Both the position numbers and the translations under genes were made by a program. DNA of 64,000 nt from Taibaiella soli (lineage in GTDB: Bacteria; Bacteroidota; Bacteroidia; Chitinophagales; Chitinophagaceae). A model generated the notes under the pieces. It did no database searches. It was not told where the DNA came from and saw nothing but the letters and a program-made list of their open reading frames with translations. This document shows, one piece after another, positions 52,327 through 61,661 of the stretch. Numbering within the stretch: position 1 is the stretch's first letter; each line of letters starts with the position of its first letter. The DNA lies in NCBI RefSeq assembly GCF_003236175.1, contig NZ_QKTW01000022.1, positions 247,393 to 311,392 of the forward strand, read 5' to 3'.

Positions 52327-54361
52327 TTGTATTTAATTCAATGTTGATTGTTGTTCCTTCATTTCTGGTGGATAGAATTTCAAATTTTCCTTTCAGAAAC
52401 TCAATCCGGTTTTTGAGATTATCAAGTCCCATTCCTTTTTTATCCGTTAGAGTGGCAATATCAAAACCGACACCGTCATCTTCTACCGTGATAAAAAACT
52501 GACCATTGTTTTGACTGCATTGTAATACAATATTCGCGGCTCCGGAATGCTTGATGGCATTGGAAAGCAGCTCTTGAACAATGCGGTAGATATTTAACTG
52601 AACTGATAATGCAATTCCGGGTTCAATGCTGAAGGGTTGGAATTCGATGTACAAATCATCGCGGTTATAAAAAGCGCAGAGATCTTTCAATGCCACTTCC
52701 AGTCCAAATTTGAGCAATGTTTCCGGCATCATGTTCCTGGCAATTCTGCGCAGTTCTCCAACCGAACTGTCGAGTTGACGAATGATGCGGTTGAGATCGC
52801 CATCATGCATGATATCAGTGTTGTTATTTGCCCAGCCAGATAACCCCATTTTTACCCCAGCCAGCATGCCGCCGAGACCGTCGTGCAGATCGCGGGCCAC
52901 ACGTTCACGTTCCTGTTCTTCGCCGTCCAGCATAGCTTTCGTGATCTTGAGCTGATGTTTTTGTTCCAGATCTTTCAACTCCTGCTGATAATTGATTTCT
53001 TTCTGCGTTGCCAGTTTTTTATTGTTGCGGGCACTTACCGCAATGGCGCCGGAAATAATGAGCAACGTGAGGCAACCCAATCCCAGCGCCCATTTATACA
53101 GTTGATCATTTTTAGATTTTAATGCGGCTTCGTTATTCTGAGATTGCAGAATGTCGATCTTGTGTTGTTTTTCAGACGCATTATACCTGGCTTCCAGTTC
53201 ACTGATTTTTACTTTCGTCTGATTATTTTGAATACTATCCGTTGCGGCGCGGTATTTGCTGAGCCAGCTGTAGGCCTCTTTATAATCGTGCAGCGCTTCA
53301 TTCGTTTTTGCCATCTCCGAATAGATCGTTGCGCGGTCGTTGATATTCGCCATCAGCTGTCCTTCATTGATAACTGCGTTCAGTACTTCTTTAGCTTTTG
53401 CATATTGCTCGCTGATCGAATAAATATTGTACTTGCGAAAATAAAATTGCTGGTAGATCTGCGTCTGATTGTACTTTTTCGCCAATACAGTCCCTTTGTC
53501 AACTGCAGTAAGTGCTTTGTCGAAATCTTGTTTTCCTGTGTAGTAAAGCGCTTCGTTGTAATAATAGAGCGGATAGTTGGCAGACTCCGGAAACGGCTCC
53601 AGTAATGCTTTTGCTTTGTCGAGCAATATTTTTGCCGGATCAGATTTTGCCTGATACATATAAATGCTCACACCGCCGAGATACGCAAACAGCAGAGTTG
53701 AGGACGTAGAATGCGTATTTTCCAGCAGCGAAATCGCTTTGTTGTTGTATTCTTCTGCTTTTGCAAATTGGTAATTGCTCATAAAAAGCGTTGCCAGCTG
53801 CGAGTAATAGTGTGCCAGCATTGCGCTATCGCCCGATGCGGTAACGATCGGTAAGGAACGGTTCAGAATTATGTCAACGACAAATTCATAGCCCTTCTCA
53901 TTTTTATTCATCAGCGCGTAGTCAAACCAGGAAGAGGCTCGCGCCGAAGCTGCTGCTTTATCATGAAAGGAGGAGAGCAGTTCAGCGGCTTTCAGGAAAG
54001 ACACTGAAGCCTTTGCTGTATTCCAGTTGTAATAATATTGACCTTCATAAAAATGATATAGCGCTTTTAAATAGGGATAATTTTGAGACAGCTGTTGCCC
54101 TTGCGTCAAATAGGTTTTGCTTTTCGCCGTGTCCTTAAACTTATAGTATTCCGACAGCAGATAATTTGCCATTGCTTTACTGCTGTCCGATGTTTTACTT
54201 TGAAGTATGTTGCCTAAGCTGTCGGTAAAATGCTGTTCATCGAGCGGTAATTGTTGCTGTGAAAATCCTTTGCACGAAAATAAAATATACAAGAGCGTTA
54301 ATAATAAATAGCTCATGTATGTTGGACGTCCTTTATGTAATAGTTTGTTTGGAAAGCTCAT
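52313..54361 (-). CDS. TPR-sensing histidine kinase (HisKA_3 type)
   Basis: 682 aa. A signal-like helix (about 16-34), periplasmic TPR repeats (about 60-390; e.g. YYNEALYYTGKQDFDKALTA), a membrane helix (about 425-445), a coiled coil (450-480), then the HisKA_3 dimerisation site with His493 in ERVARDLHDGLGGML and an HATPase_c (AIKHSGAANIVLQCSQNN, VEDDGVGFDI, KGMGLDNLKNRIEF). Typical Bacteroidota TPR-kinase; the signal is unknown. ATG 54316 could be the true start, giving a neater signal peptide. Confidence 0.92.
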   Translation of the reverse strand: MSFPNKLLHKGRPTYMSYLLLTLLYILFSCKGFSQQQLPLDEQHFTDSLGNILQSKTSDSSKAMANYLLSEYYKFKDTAKSKTYLTQGQQLSQNYPYLKALYHFYEGQYYYNWNTAKASVSFLKAAELLSSFHDKAAASARASSWFDYALMNKNEKGYEFVVDIILNRSLPIVTASGDSAMLAHYYSQLATLFMSNYQFAKAEEYNNKAISLLENTHSTSSTLLFAYLGGVSIYMYQAKSDPAKILLDKAKALLEPFPESANYPLYYYNEALYYTGKQDFDKALTAVDKGTVLAKKYNQTQIYQQFYFRKYNIYSISEQYAKAKEVLNAVINEGQLMANINDRATIYSEMAKTNEALHDYKEAYSWLSKYRAATDSIQNNQTKVKISELEARYNASEKQHKIDILQSQNNEAALKSKNDQLYKWALGLGCLTLLIISGAIAVSARNNKKLATQKEINYQQELKDLEQKHQLKITKAMLDGEEQERERVARDLHDGLGGMLAGVKMGLSGWANNNTDIMHDGDLNRIIRQLDSSVGELRRIARNMMPETLLKFGLEVALKDLCAFYNRDDLYIEFQPFSIEPGIALSVQLNIYRIVQELLSNAIKHSGAANIVLQCSQNNGQFFITVEDDGVGFDIATLTDKKGMGLDNLKNRIEFLKGKFEILSTRNEGTTINIELNTNANG

Positions 54362-54510
54362 GTATGGCTGGTCTTCAGTGATTGCGTCTGCGAATATCAG
54401 ATGAAAAATCTACACAAAATGCAGGGGTGTTTCCACCATTTAAAAAATACCTAGAAATCAGTAAAAATAAAGCGCAGATGTTCGGTATTTATTGTTTTTC
54501 GGGGCGCAGG

Positions 54511-54518
54511 TAGTTTTG
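54511..54518 (+). promoter_or_regulatory. -7 element of the small lipoprotein gene
   Basis: TAGTTTTG, 23 nt before ATG 54542; ATTG at 54491 may be the -33 box. Confidence 0.5.
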
Positions 54519-54541
54519 TGGCGGAAATAAAACATTCGATT

Positions 54542-55030
54542 ATGAAAACGTCCGTTATTAAATTTTTCACCGGCAGAACATTTTTTGCATTTTTAGGTAT
54601 TCTGTTTGTTACGAGTTTTGCAGCTTGTAAAAAAAGTGATAATAATAGTCCTGCTACACCTTCTGGCAAAAGCGCGAAGTTTACATTTACCGTTAGCGGC
54701 ATTACCAACTCCGATTATGTTTCGTTTGTGGCTGCGGGTAGTACGGGTACTTTAAATTCCAACACGGCATGGAAAGTAAATGGTGTGACGAGAAGCAATG
54801 AGGAAGCAATCAGTTTTGGAAACAATGATTTTGCAAACGGTACAGCAACTTATGTGATTGAAACCGCTACGCCATTGTTGGCAATGAGTATCGGCATTCA
54901 GTGTCTGGCAACGAGCACGCACAGTTACACAATCAGCTACAAGGCGGAGGTGAACGGCGAAGTAAAACAAAACGAACAGAACGTTACGGTTAGTAATACA
55001 CAAGACTACACGAGGAATTTCTCGTACTAG
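54542..55030 (+). CDS. Lipoprotein of unknown function
   Basis: 162 aa from ATG 54542, which follows the promoter; an in-frame upstream start at 54518 overlaps the -7 box. The lipobox is TSFAAC followed by KKSDNN, a Bacteroidota lipoprotein start. The mature part is a small beta-rich domain (KFTFTVSGITNSDYVSFVAA; YTISYKAEVNGEVKQNEQN). Probably anchored in the outer membrane. No family is recognised. Single-gene unit with its own promoter and terminator. Confidence 0.72.
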   Translation: MKTSVIKFFTGRTFFAFLGILFVTSFAACKKSDNNSPATPSGKSAKFTFTVSGITNSDYVSFVAAGSTGTLNSNTAWKVNGVTRSNEEAISFGNNDFANGTATYVIETATPLLAMSIGIQCLATSTHSYTISYKAEVNGEVKQNEQNVTVSNTQDYTRNFSY

Positions 55031-55057
55031 AGAATTCACGCAATGAAAACTGGAATG

Positions 55058-55088
55058 AAAAACGCAAGCGTGAGCGCTTGCGTTTTTT
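55058..55088 (+). terminator. Terminator of the lipoprotein gene
   Basis: AAACGCAAGCG/CGCTTGCGTTT, 11-bp stem, 4-nt loop, T run. Confidence 0.87.
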
Positions 55089-55105
55089 ATATTTTGGTAG
55101 CCGGC

Positions 55106-55410
55106 TTCGCAACTCCGGTGGGACCTGAGTTGCGTCGCATTACGTTCATCAGCAGTGCTACTATTAAAGTCGTTTATTGCTTGGCAGACTAAATGTATTG
55201 GCCCCATCGATATTTCATCTTTCACTTTTCTCACTGTTGAGCGAAGTCTCTGACTTCGTTCCAGTGGCCCCGGTTTCATGACCGGTGAAAAAAATGAATA
55301 TACTGCGGTCCGGAGACCGCATCCGGTTGAACGAAGTCAGAGACTCCGCTCGGCAGTGTTGCGTAGCATTACGTTCATCGGTGGTGCTACTATGAAGCAA
55401 ATAGCCTTTT
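55106..55410. repeat. Composite dispersed repeat with inverted arms
   Basis: Contains two copies of GCATTACGTTCATCRGYRGT (55137-55156 and 55367-55386), each followed by GCTACTAT, and between them a 17-bp inverted pair AGTCTCTGACTTCGTTC (55245-55261) / GAACGAAGTCAGAGACT (55328-55344). A third copy of the first motif is at 62684-62703. It fills the 55031-55458 gap and looks like a REP/BIME-type or MITE-like element; no coding frame is convincing. Confidence 0.65.
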
Positions 55411-55458
55411 GATACGAAGAAATCAGCAATCAGGAAATCAGACATCAGCGATTCTTTG

Positions 55459-56916
55459 TCAATACACCGTAAAGATTGCCTGTCCTATTCTTCCGCTACC
55501 ATTCGTCATTACAAAGAAATAAACCCCTGTATTCAATTGATCTATATTCAGCGAAATGGTGTTTGTACCCGCATTTAGCAACTGAGTTTGCAGCATCACT
55601 TCGTGCCCCGACGCATCGTATATTTTTATAGTAGCGGTGGCTGCGGCATCAAGATTTATACTTGTGTTGATCGTATGCATCGCCGGATTCGGGTAGAGCA
55701 GCAGTTTTTCGGTATGCGCAAATAGTGGCTGATTTACAGCGGTTGGTGGTGGAGTTGTGCCAATAGTTTTCTTAATCCAGATAGGTGAAGTCCAGATAAT
55801 ATCACCATCCGTTTGTGTGATTTTTGCGAAATAATAAAACGAATCGGCAACGTTGATACTATGGGTATAGCTAAGCGTATTGCTGCCTGTTGTTGTGGTT
55901 AGTATAGTAGGTACTGCACCTGAACGTGCCTTGCCATAGTACAGTTCAATCTTCTGCGTCGGATCTGATCCGCCCGAAGCATTGCCGGGATCGCTAATAG
56001 AAACGCTGATTTGCGGATTGGCGTTGATCGTATCGATGGTGCCCATCAGACGATTATTAACCGTAAATGTTACCTCTGCATCCCAATCGTCAGACGCATA
56101 AAAATGACGATCGCGATACGCTTTCATAATGCTGTCGCGGTTTAGCGCCTGTGCTATAATTACAGTGCGGGAACAGTTGGTGCGGCCGAATGTGGTGTTG
56201 TGATTGTCATGGTCGATCGTTGGGCCGAGATGAAATCCTTTTGATAATGCCAGGAAATACTTGCTTTGGTAAAGAGTTGCCGGCGCATCGGAATAATTCG
56301 TTGTGGTAGAAAAAGCGCTGCCGCTTCTGATTGCACAACCCACCACCGCGCTATCAGCACTTATATTATAATTGTGTTCCAGCAGGCTGTCGTAGTCGGT
56401 ACTCTGCGGATGCGCGAGTGTGGCAAATGCGCCCGCATGCTGGTTGATCAGCGTCCAGAGTGTCTGGTAGTTGTACTCACTGTTGTAAAACGTATAATTG
56501 TTGCCTGTTCCCCAGCCGCCACTGCCTGATTCCCAGCCTATCAGACCCGGCATTCCGTATATGATCACGTGACCGCCGTTGTTAATAACGCCGTATTCCA
56601 TGCCAAACATGCTGACGAAAGTTCCGTTGTGGTTGGCCGTGTCGGCCTGATAAGACCCATTGGCATAATCGGCCACATGCATCCCCGGATTATGGGTTGA
56701 TGTAAAATGGTTGTGCTCTGCCACACCCAGAAAATCCATGTGGTAGGACTGTTTGGCGTATTGGTAAGCGGTTGCCGGTGTGGCATTCAGATTATCTTGC
56801 GTTCCGTCTGAGTAAGCTGTATGTGAATGAATGTTACCGAAGTAAAAATGATATTGAGCAGTCGCCGTCATCGACAGGAGGCATGCAATGAGAAAGGAAA
56901 AGAGCGTTTTGTTCAC
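55459..56916 (-). CDS. PHP/CehA-McbA-type metallohydrolase with T9SS sorting domain
   Basis: 485 aa. Signal peptide (about 1-20, FLIACLLSMTATAQ). The PHP-like catalytic part (about 22-310) begins YFGNIHSHTAYSDGTQDN with His-x-His metal ligands, then DFLGVAEHNHFT, HVIIYGMPG, ATLAHPQSTDYDS and GPTIDHDNHNTTFGR, which supply further metal-ligand His and Asp residues. A spacer Ig-like region (about 310-400) precedes the type A sorting domain KLLLYPNPAMHTINTS ... LNTGVYFFVM. It is a surface or extracellular hydrolase, likely phosphoesterase; substrate unknown. Confidence 0.87.
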   Translation of the reverse strand: MNKTLFSFLIACLLSMTATAQYHFYFGNIHSHTAYSDGTQDNLNATPATAYQYAKQSYHMDFLGVAEHNHFTSTHNPGMHVADYANGSYQADTANHNGTFVSMFGMEYGVINNGGHVIIYGMPGLIGWESGSGGWGTGNNYTFYNSEYNYQTLWTLINQHAGAFATLAHPQSTDYDSLLEHNYNISADSAVVGCAIRSGSAFSTTTNYSDAPATLYQSKYFLALSKGFHLGPTIDHDNHNTTFGRTNCSRTVIIAQALNRDSIMKAYRDRHFYASDDWDAEVTFTVNNRLMGTIDTINANPQISVSISDPGNASGGSDPTQKIELYYGKARSGAVPTILTTTTGSNTLSYTHSINVADSFYYFAKITQTDGDIIWTSPIWIKKTIGTTPPPTAVNQPLFAHTEKLLLYPNPAMHTINTSINLDAAATATIKIYDASGHEVMLQTQLLNAGTNTISLNIDQLNTGVYFFVMTNGSGRIGQAIFTVY

Positions 56917-57093
56917 GCTGCAAAGCTAAAACGCCCTTCTATGGCCAATATTAAGCTTGTGATAAGTAATTGTTATCTCTGAAGTCCGGTCCTTAAAGTT
57001 GACATCTTGCTCATGATGTTTTACGATTTGGCTTCAGAACTGAGGATCTTGAAATTTGAACTTATTTTCTAAACGGAAAGAAGTTTTGCCTTT

Positions 57094-57861
57094 TCAATTT
57101 AAAAAATCACTGATCAATATCGCTGCTGCCTCTGGCGAACGTCCGTAACTACCTGTAGTGCATGCCTCGCCAATAAAAGCACCGTGCACACCGGGCAATA
57201 CTACAAATGTGGAGCCAGCAATAAGACGGTGTAGATTCAGCAGATGATCTACTTTTACCACGTCCTGATCTGCGGCCATAATCAGTGCTTTTGCTTTGAT
57301 AGATGAAATTTCGGCGTCGTCCATGTCTTTGAAATTTACCATGCGGTCGCGGTCTTTTTCAAACATCGTTTGCAATCCGGTCTGACTTGGCGTTACATCA
57401 AGGTATCCTTGTTGAAGAGGGGCGGGCATGTCTTTAATGGTGGCGTATTTCATGCCTTCCAGCATGCCGTCGGGCATGCCATCACGTCGGTAGTTGGCCG
57501 ACATTACAACGATTTTATTTACAAGCTCAGGATGATGAATCGCAATATGAAGGGTAGTAGTGCCGCCGTTACTGAATCCGCAGAAATCCGCTTTTTCGAC
57601 ACCGAGATATTTCAGCAAGCCTACTACATCAGCCATGTCCTGCATAAACGATTCCGGCGCATCACGATCGTTTGTACGGCCATGTGCCTGCAATTCCATC
57701 GCAATTACCTTCCGGTCTTTTGCCAGCAAAGGCAAGAGTTTTGAAAAGCAGGTAATGATCGTGGAACCGCCGCCGTGGATCAATACCAAAGGCATATTTC
57801 CTTCGCCGTGGATTTCATAGTACATATTCAGTCCGTTGACCGGTGCGTAGCCTGTTTTCAT
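57094..57861 (-). CDS. Alpha/beta-hydrolase fold enzyme
   Basis: 255 aa. Oxyanion region LVLIHGGGSTI, nucleophile elbow GFSNGG (Ser near 97), candidate acid Asp in LIMAADQDVVKVDHL (about 214), and His in PGVHGAFIG (about 233). No signal peptide, so cytoplasmic. It is close to proline iminopeptidase/esterase-like hydrolases in outline; the substrate is unknown. It is single, with no promoter that I can define in the 180-bp upstream region. Confidence 0.88.
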   Translation of the reverse strand: MKTGYAPVNGLNMYYEIHGEGNMPLVLIHGGGSTIITCFSKLLPLLAKDRKVIAMELQAHGRTNDRDAPESFMQDMADVVGLLKYLGVEKADFCGFSNGGTTTLHIAIHHPELVNKIVVMSANYRRDGMPDGMLEGMKYATIKDMPAPLQQGYLDVTPSQTGLQTMFEKDRDRMVNFKDMDDAEISSIKAKALIMAADQDVVKVDHLLNLHRLIAGSTFVVLPGVHGAFIGEACTTGSYGRSPEAAAILISDFLN

Positions 57862-57896
57862 TTTTTTATGGTTATTTGGTCAACTAAGTTAAATAG

Positions 57897-57985
57897 TTAA
57901 TGGGTTAAATCAGTCGCTACGAATTAACCATTTACCCAAGTCACGACGAATTAACCATTTGCCCAATTAACCATTTACCCAATTA
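57897..57985. repeat. Short imperfect repeats, ATTAACCATTTRCCCAA
   Basis: Three near-copies (starting about 57922, 57949 and 57966) with an inverted TTAATGGGTTAAAT at 57898-57911, which could form alternative hairpins between the divergent hydrolase and ABC genes. Confidence 0.5.
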
Positions 57986-58041
57986 TCGGAATTACCCGGC
58001 TTTCAGCCGTATATTTACGCCTCAATTTTCAATTCATCCTA

Positions 58042-59766
58042 ATGGAAAAGAAGCCACCCGGCATTCTACATCTGCTTAAGCCTTACCGTGGTTTAACGCT
58101 GCTGCTTCTGCTGTTTACCTTGCTGAGCAATGCCATTAATCTGTGGCTGCCCCGCATTATAGCACATAGCATCGATGCTTTCAACGCCGGTATTTTTGAA
58201 TATCGTTCGGTGATCACTGAATTTTTAGTGGCCATTACAAGCATTCTGGTATTTGCTTATCTGCAAAGTATTATTCAGACTTATGCTTCTGAAAAAGTAG
58301 CACGCGATCTGCGTACCCGGCTTTCGGATAAATTGTCGAAACAGAGTTATGCATTTATCGAACAGGCAAATCCGTCGAAACTGCTGACCAGCCTTACGGC
58401 AGATGTTGATTCGATCAAGCTGTTCATTTCGCAGGCGATCGTGTCAATCGTTTCCTCGTTGTTCATCATTATTGGCGCCAGCGTTCTGCTGCTCGGCATC
58501 AACTGGAAGCTTGCCTTGTGTGTGATTGCGATCATTCCAGTCATTGGTCTGACGTTTTTCTTTGTATTGCGCAAAGTACGGGCGTTATTTATTGAAAGCC
58601 GTGGTGTGATCGATGTGTTGAACAAAGTCATTAACGAAAGTATTCTCGGTGCCGCATTGATCCGCGTGGTGAATTCGCAGCAACTAGAGTACGACAAATT
58701 TCTGGAGGTAAATACCAAAGCGAAAAATTATGGTCTGACGATCATGCGTATGTTCGCCAAACTGATTCCTGTAATCACGTTCTCCGCAAATATGGCGATG
58801 CTTTGCATTCTCGCATTGGGCGGACATTTCGTTATCAACGGTAGTCTTTCGCTCGGTGATTTTGCAGCGTTCAATAGCTACCTGGCCATGCTGATTCTGC
58901 CCATCCTGATTATCGGTTTTATGAGCAATGTCATTGCACAGGCTACCGCATCGTACACACGTATACAAGCCGTGCTCAATGCGTCTGAACCTGTAGAGAC
59001 CGGAACACGCACCAACGATTTGCACGGCAATATTGAAGTCGATAATGTTTCGGTTTTGTATGGACAAACGCCCGTGCTGCGTGACATTTCCTTTAAAATA
59101 AATGCAGGCAGTAAGATCGCAATCATTGGGCCGACAGCAGCCGGTAAAACCCAATTGTTGTATTTGTTGGCCGGACTGATCAAGCCAACCAGTGGTGTTA
59201 TCCGTTTTGATAATCATCCTTTCGAAGAATATAAAAGCGAACATTTTTACCGTCAGATGGGATTGGTTTTTCAGGACAGCATTATTTTCAACATGAGCAT
59301 CCGGGAAAATATTGCGTTCAGCGAAGACGTGACGGATGAGCGGTTGGCGAAGGCAATTCAATCAGCAGAACTGAGTGATTTCATTAAAACATTACCAGAG
59401 CAGTTAAATACCGTTGTCTCCGAACGCGGTACCAGCCTTTCCGGCGGCCAGAAGCAGCGTATTATGCTTGCACGGGCACTAGCGGTAGAACCGAAAATTC
59501 TGTTGCTGGATGATTTTACTGCACGCGTTGATAATGCAACAGAAGCAAGAATCCTGCACAATATTCAGCAGAATTATCCTGACCTCACACTGATTTCGGT
59601 GACCCAAAAAATTGCATCGGTAGAACATTATGACCAAATCATTTTACTCATGCAGGGTGAAATGCTGGCTGCAGGTACCCATGAAGAATTAATGCACACC
59701 AGTCCCGAATACGTACAGTTGTTTAACTCCCAACAAAGCACCAGCAATTATGAGCTACGATCTTAA
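58042..59766 (+). CDS. ABC exporter subunit 1 (degenerate catalytic site)
   Basis: 574 aa, fused membrane domain (six helices, about 15-310) and ATPase. Walker A GPTAAGKT (363-370), signature LSGGQ (466-470) in canonical form, but Walker B LLLDD has Asp491 where the catalytic Glu belongs. Multidrug/lipid exporter family (MdlA-like). It overlaps subunit 2 by 17 bp. With subunit 2 it should form a heterodimer, one ATP site degenerate. Substrate unknown. Confidence 0.9.
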   Translation: MEKKPPGILHLLKPYRGLTLLLLLFTLLSNAINLWLPRIIAHSIDAFNAGIFEYRSVITEFLVAITSILVFAYLQSIIQTYASEKVARDLRTRLSDKLSKQSYAFIEQANPSKLLTSLTADVDSIKLFISQAIVSIVSSLFIIIGASVLLLGINWKLALCVIAIIPVIGLTFFFVLRKVRALFIESRGVIDVLNKVINESILGAALIRVVNSQQLEYDKFLEVNTKAKNYGLTIMRMFAKLIPVITFSANMAMLCILALGGHFVINGSLSLGDFAAFNSYLAMLILPILIIGFMSNVIAQATASYTRIQAVLNASEPVETGTRTNDLHGNIEVDNVSVLYGQTPVLRDISFKINAGSKIAIIGPTAAGKTQLLYLLAGLIKPTSGVIRFDNHPFEEYKSEHFYRQMGLVFQDSIIFNMSIRENIAFSEDVTDERLAKAIQSAELSDFIKTLPEQLNTVVSERGTSLSGGQKQRIMLARALAVEPKILLLDDFTARVDNATEARILHNIQQNYPDLTLISVTQKIASVEHYDQIILLMQGEMLAAGTHEELMHTSPEYVQLFNSQQSTSNYELRS

Positions 59767-61510
59767 TCATATCAGCGGCCAGCAGCAAAAAACATCCAAT
59801 TACGCCGCGCTGAAAGGATTGCTGAAGCTTATTGCGCATGAGCGACCAACGTTGTTGAAAGCATCCGCAGCTATTTTGCTGAATTCGGGCTTGAACCTCT
59901 GTGGTCCGTTCCTGATCGGTTATACGATCGATCATTATGTGCAGCATAAAGATTATCATGGCGTGTTGTTGTTCTCCGGCATCTTGCTCGGTATGTACCT
60001 GACTGCGTTATTTACAAGCTATTTTCAGACCAATCTGATGGGTGGTGTGGGGCAGCGTTTGCTCTTTACACTGCGCAATACCATTTTTGAAAAACTACAG
60101 GTGTTGCCGATGGCTTTTTTCAATTCGAATAAAGCCGGCGATCTGATTTCAAGAGTGAACAATGACACAGACAAACTCAATACTTTTTTCTCACAGTCAC
60201 TCACGCAATTTATCGGCAGTATTGTAACGATGACTGGTGCCGGTATTTTTCTGCTGGCAACTAATCCGAAACTCGGTGCTGCAACTTTACTACCGGCATT
60301 GTTGATTTTGATCTTCACCAAAGTTGTTTCGCCCTGGGTGAAAAAGAAAAATGCGGTGAATCTCAAAAGCGTGGGCGGCATGAGTGCAGAAATTCAGGAA
60401 AGCTTAAGTAATTTTCGTGTGATCATCGCTTTTAATCGTCGTGATTATTTCCGTCAGCGTTTTGATGCTGTCAATCGCGAAAACTATCGGACCGCCGTCG
60501 GAGCTGGTCTGGCGAATAATGTTTTCCTTCCTGTGTATAGTTTTTTCTCCGGCATGGCACAATTAATTGTGTTGTGTCTGGGTATTTATCTCATTTCCAT
60601 ACATGAGTTTACTGTGGGTTTGTTGGTTAGTTTTCTGGCTTATGTTGTAAACTTCTACAACCCGCTTCGTCAGTTGGCTGCGCTGTGGACAAACTTTCAG
60701 GTGGCAATGGCCGGCTGGGATCGTATCAGTCAGATTCTGGCAATGGATAATAATATGCCGGCAATTGAACAACAACCGGAAGTGAATGCTGCGCCGGTGT
60801 TAGAATTCAGAAACGTGCATTTCGGATATGTGAAAGACAAGGAGATCCTGCACGATATTTCGTTGCAACTGGAGAGTGGTAAAACCTATGCATTCGTTGG
60901 CCCTACTGGTGGCGGCAAAAGTACTACGGCATCATTGATTGCCCGTTTGTATGACCCGACAGATGGTGAAGTATTACTGAATGGCCGTGATATTCGGTCC
61001 TTTACTCCGGAAGAACGCGCAGGTAAAATTGGTTTTATCTTACAGGAGCCGTTTTTGTTTTCGGGCACGGTGAAAGACAATATCCTCTATGGAAATCCGC
61101 AATACCAGCATTTTTCCAATGAACAACTGGAAGCGGTTATTCAACAGAATAATCTGGGAACGCTACTGAAGATATTTGATCAGGGATTAGATACAAAAGT
61201 GAGTTCGGGCGGAGATAGTATCAGCCTAGGACAAAAGCAGTTGATCGCGTTTATGCGTGCCGTGCTGCGCAATCCGGAAATATTGATTTTGGATGAAGCC
61301 ACTGCAAATATTGATACTGTAACAGAACGTTTGCTGGAAGATATTCTGGATAAATTACCTCCAACCACTACACGTATGATCATTGCACATCGATTGAATA
61401 CTATCGAAAATGCAGATGAAATCTTCTTTGTAAATGCTGGTGAAGTAACACGTGCCGGTTCGTTTGAAGACGCACTGGATAAGCTTTTGAGCGGAAAACG
61501 GACTAGTTGA
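59750..61510 (+). CDS. ABC exporter subunit 2 (canonical catalytic Glu, altered signature)
   Basis: 586 aa. Membrane domain (about 40-320) then ATPase: Walker A GPTGGGKS (384-391), Walker B ILDE with Glu516, but the signature is ISLGQ (491-495) instead of LSGGQ. Thus Walker A/B of this subunit plus the LSGGQ of subunit 1 make the consensus site, while Asp491 of subunit 1 and ISLGQ here share the degenerate site, as in asymmetric heterodimeric exporters (TM287/288, TAP, BmrCD). MdlB-like; substrate unknown. Confidence 0.9.
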   Translation: MSYDLNHISGQQQKTSNYAALKGLLKLIAHERPTLLKASAAILLNSGLNLCGPFLIGYTIDHYVQHKDYHGVLLFSGILLGMYLTALFTSYFQTNLMGGVGQRLLFTLRNTIFEKLQVLPMAFFNSNKAGDLISRVNNDTDKLNTFFSQSLTQFIGSIVTMTGAGIFLLATNPKLGAATLLPALLILIFTKVVSPWVKKKNAVNLKSVGGMSAEIQESLSNFRVIIAFNRRDYFRQRFDAVNRENYRTAVGAGLANNVFLPVYSFFSGMAQLIVLCLGIYLISIHEFTVGLLVSFLAYVVNFYNPLRQLAALWTNFQVAMAGWDRISQILAMDNNMPAIEQQPEVNAAPVLEFRNVHFGYVKDKEILHDISLQLESGKTYAFVGPTGGGKSTTASLIARLYDPTDGEVLLNGRDIRSFTPEERAGKIGFILQEPFLFSGTVKDNILYGNPQYQHFSNEQLEAVIQQNNLGTLLKIFDQGLDTKVSSGGDSISLGQKQLIAFMRAVLRNPEILILDEATANIDTVTERLLEDILDKLPPTTTRMIIAHRLNTIENADEIFFVNAGEVTRAGSFEDALDKLLSGKRTS

Positions 61511-61589
61511 TAATTGACAATCGCTCGCGTTTGTCACTCTGACGAAGGAAGAGTCCCGCGTAATACGACGCCTATTTGTACACAAAATA

Positions 61590-61626
61590 AAGTCGCAAAG
61601 GTTTTAACCTGTTGCGACTTTTTTAT
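61590..61626 (+). terminator. Terminator of the ABC operon
   Basis: AAGTCGCAA...GTTGCGACTT with an inner AGG/CCT pair and T run; reads in both directions. Confidence 0.82.
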
Positions 61627-61661
61627 TCGTCAGATGTTTCGTGTCATGAATGCTTTTCAGC

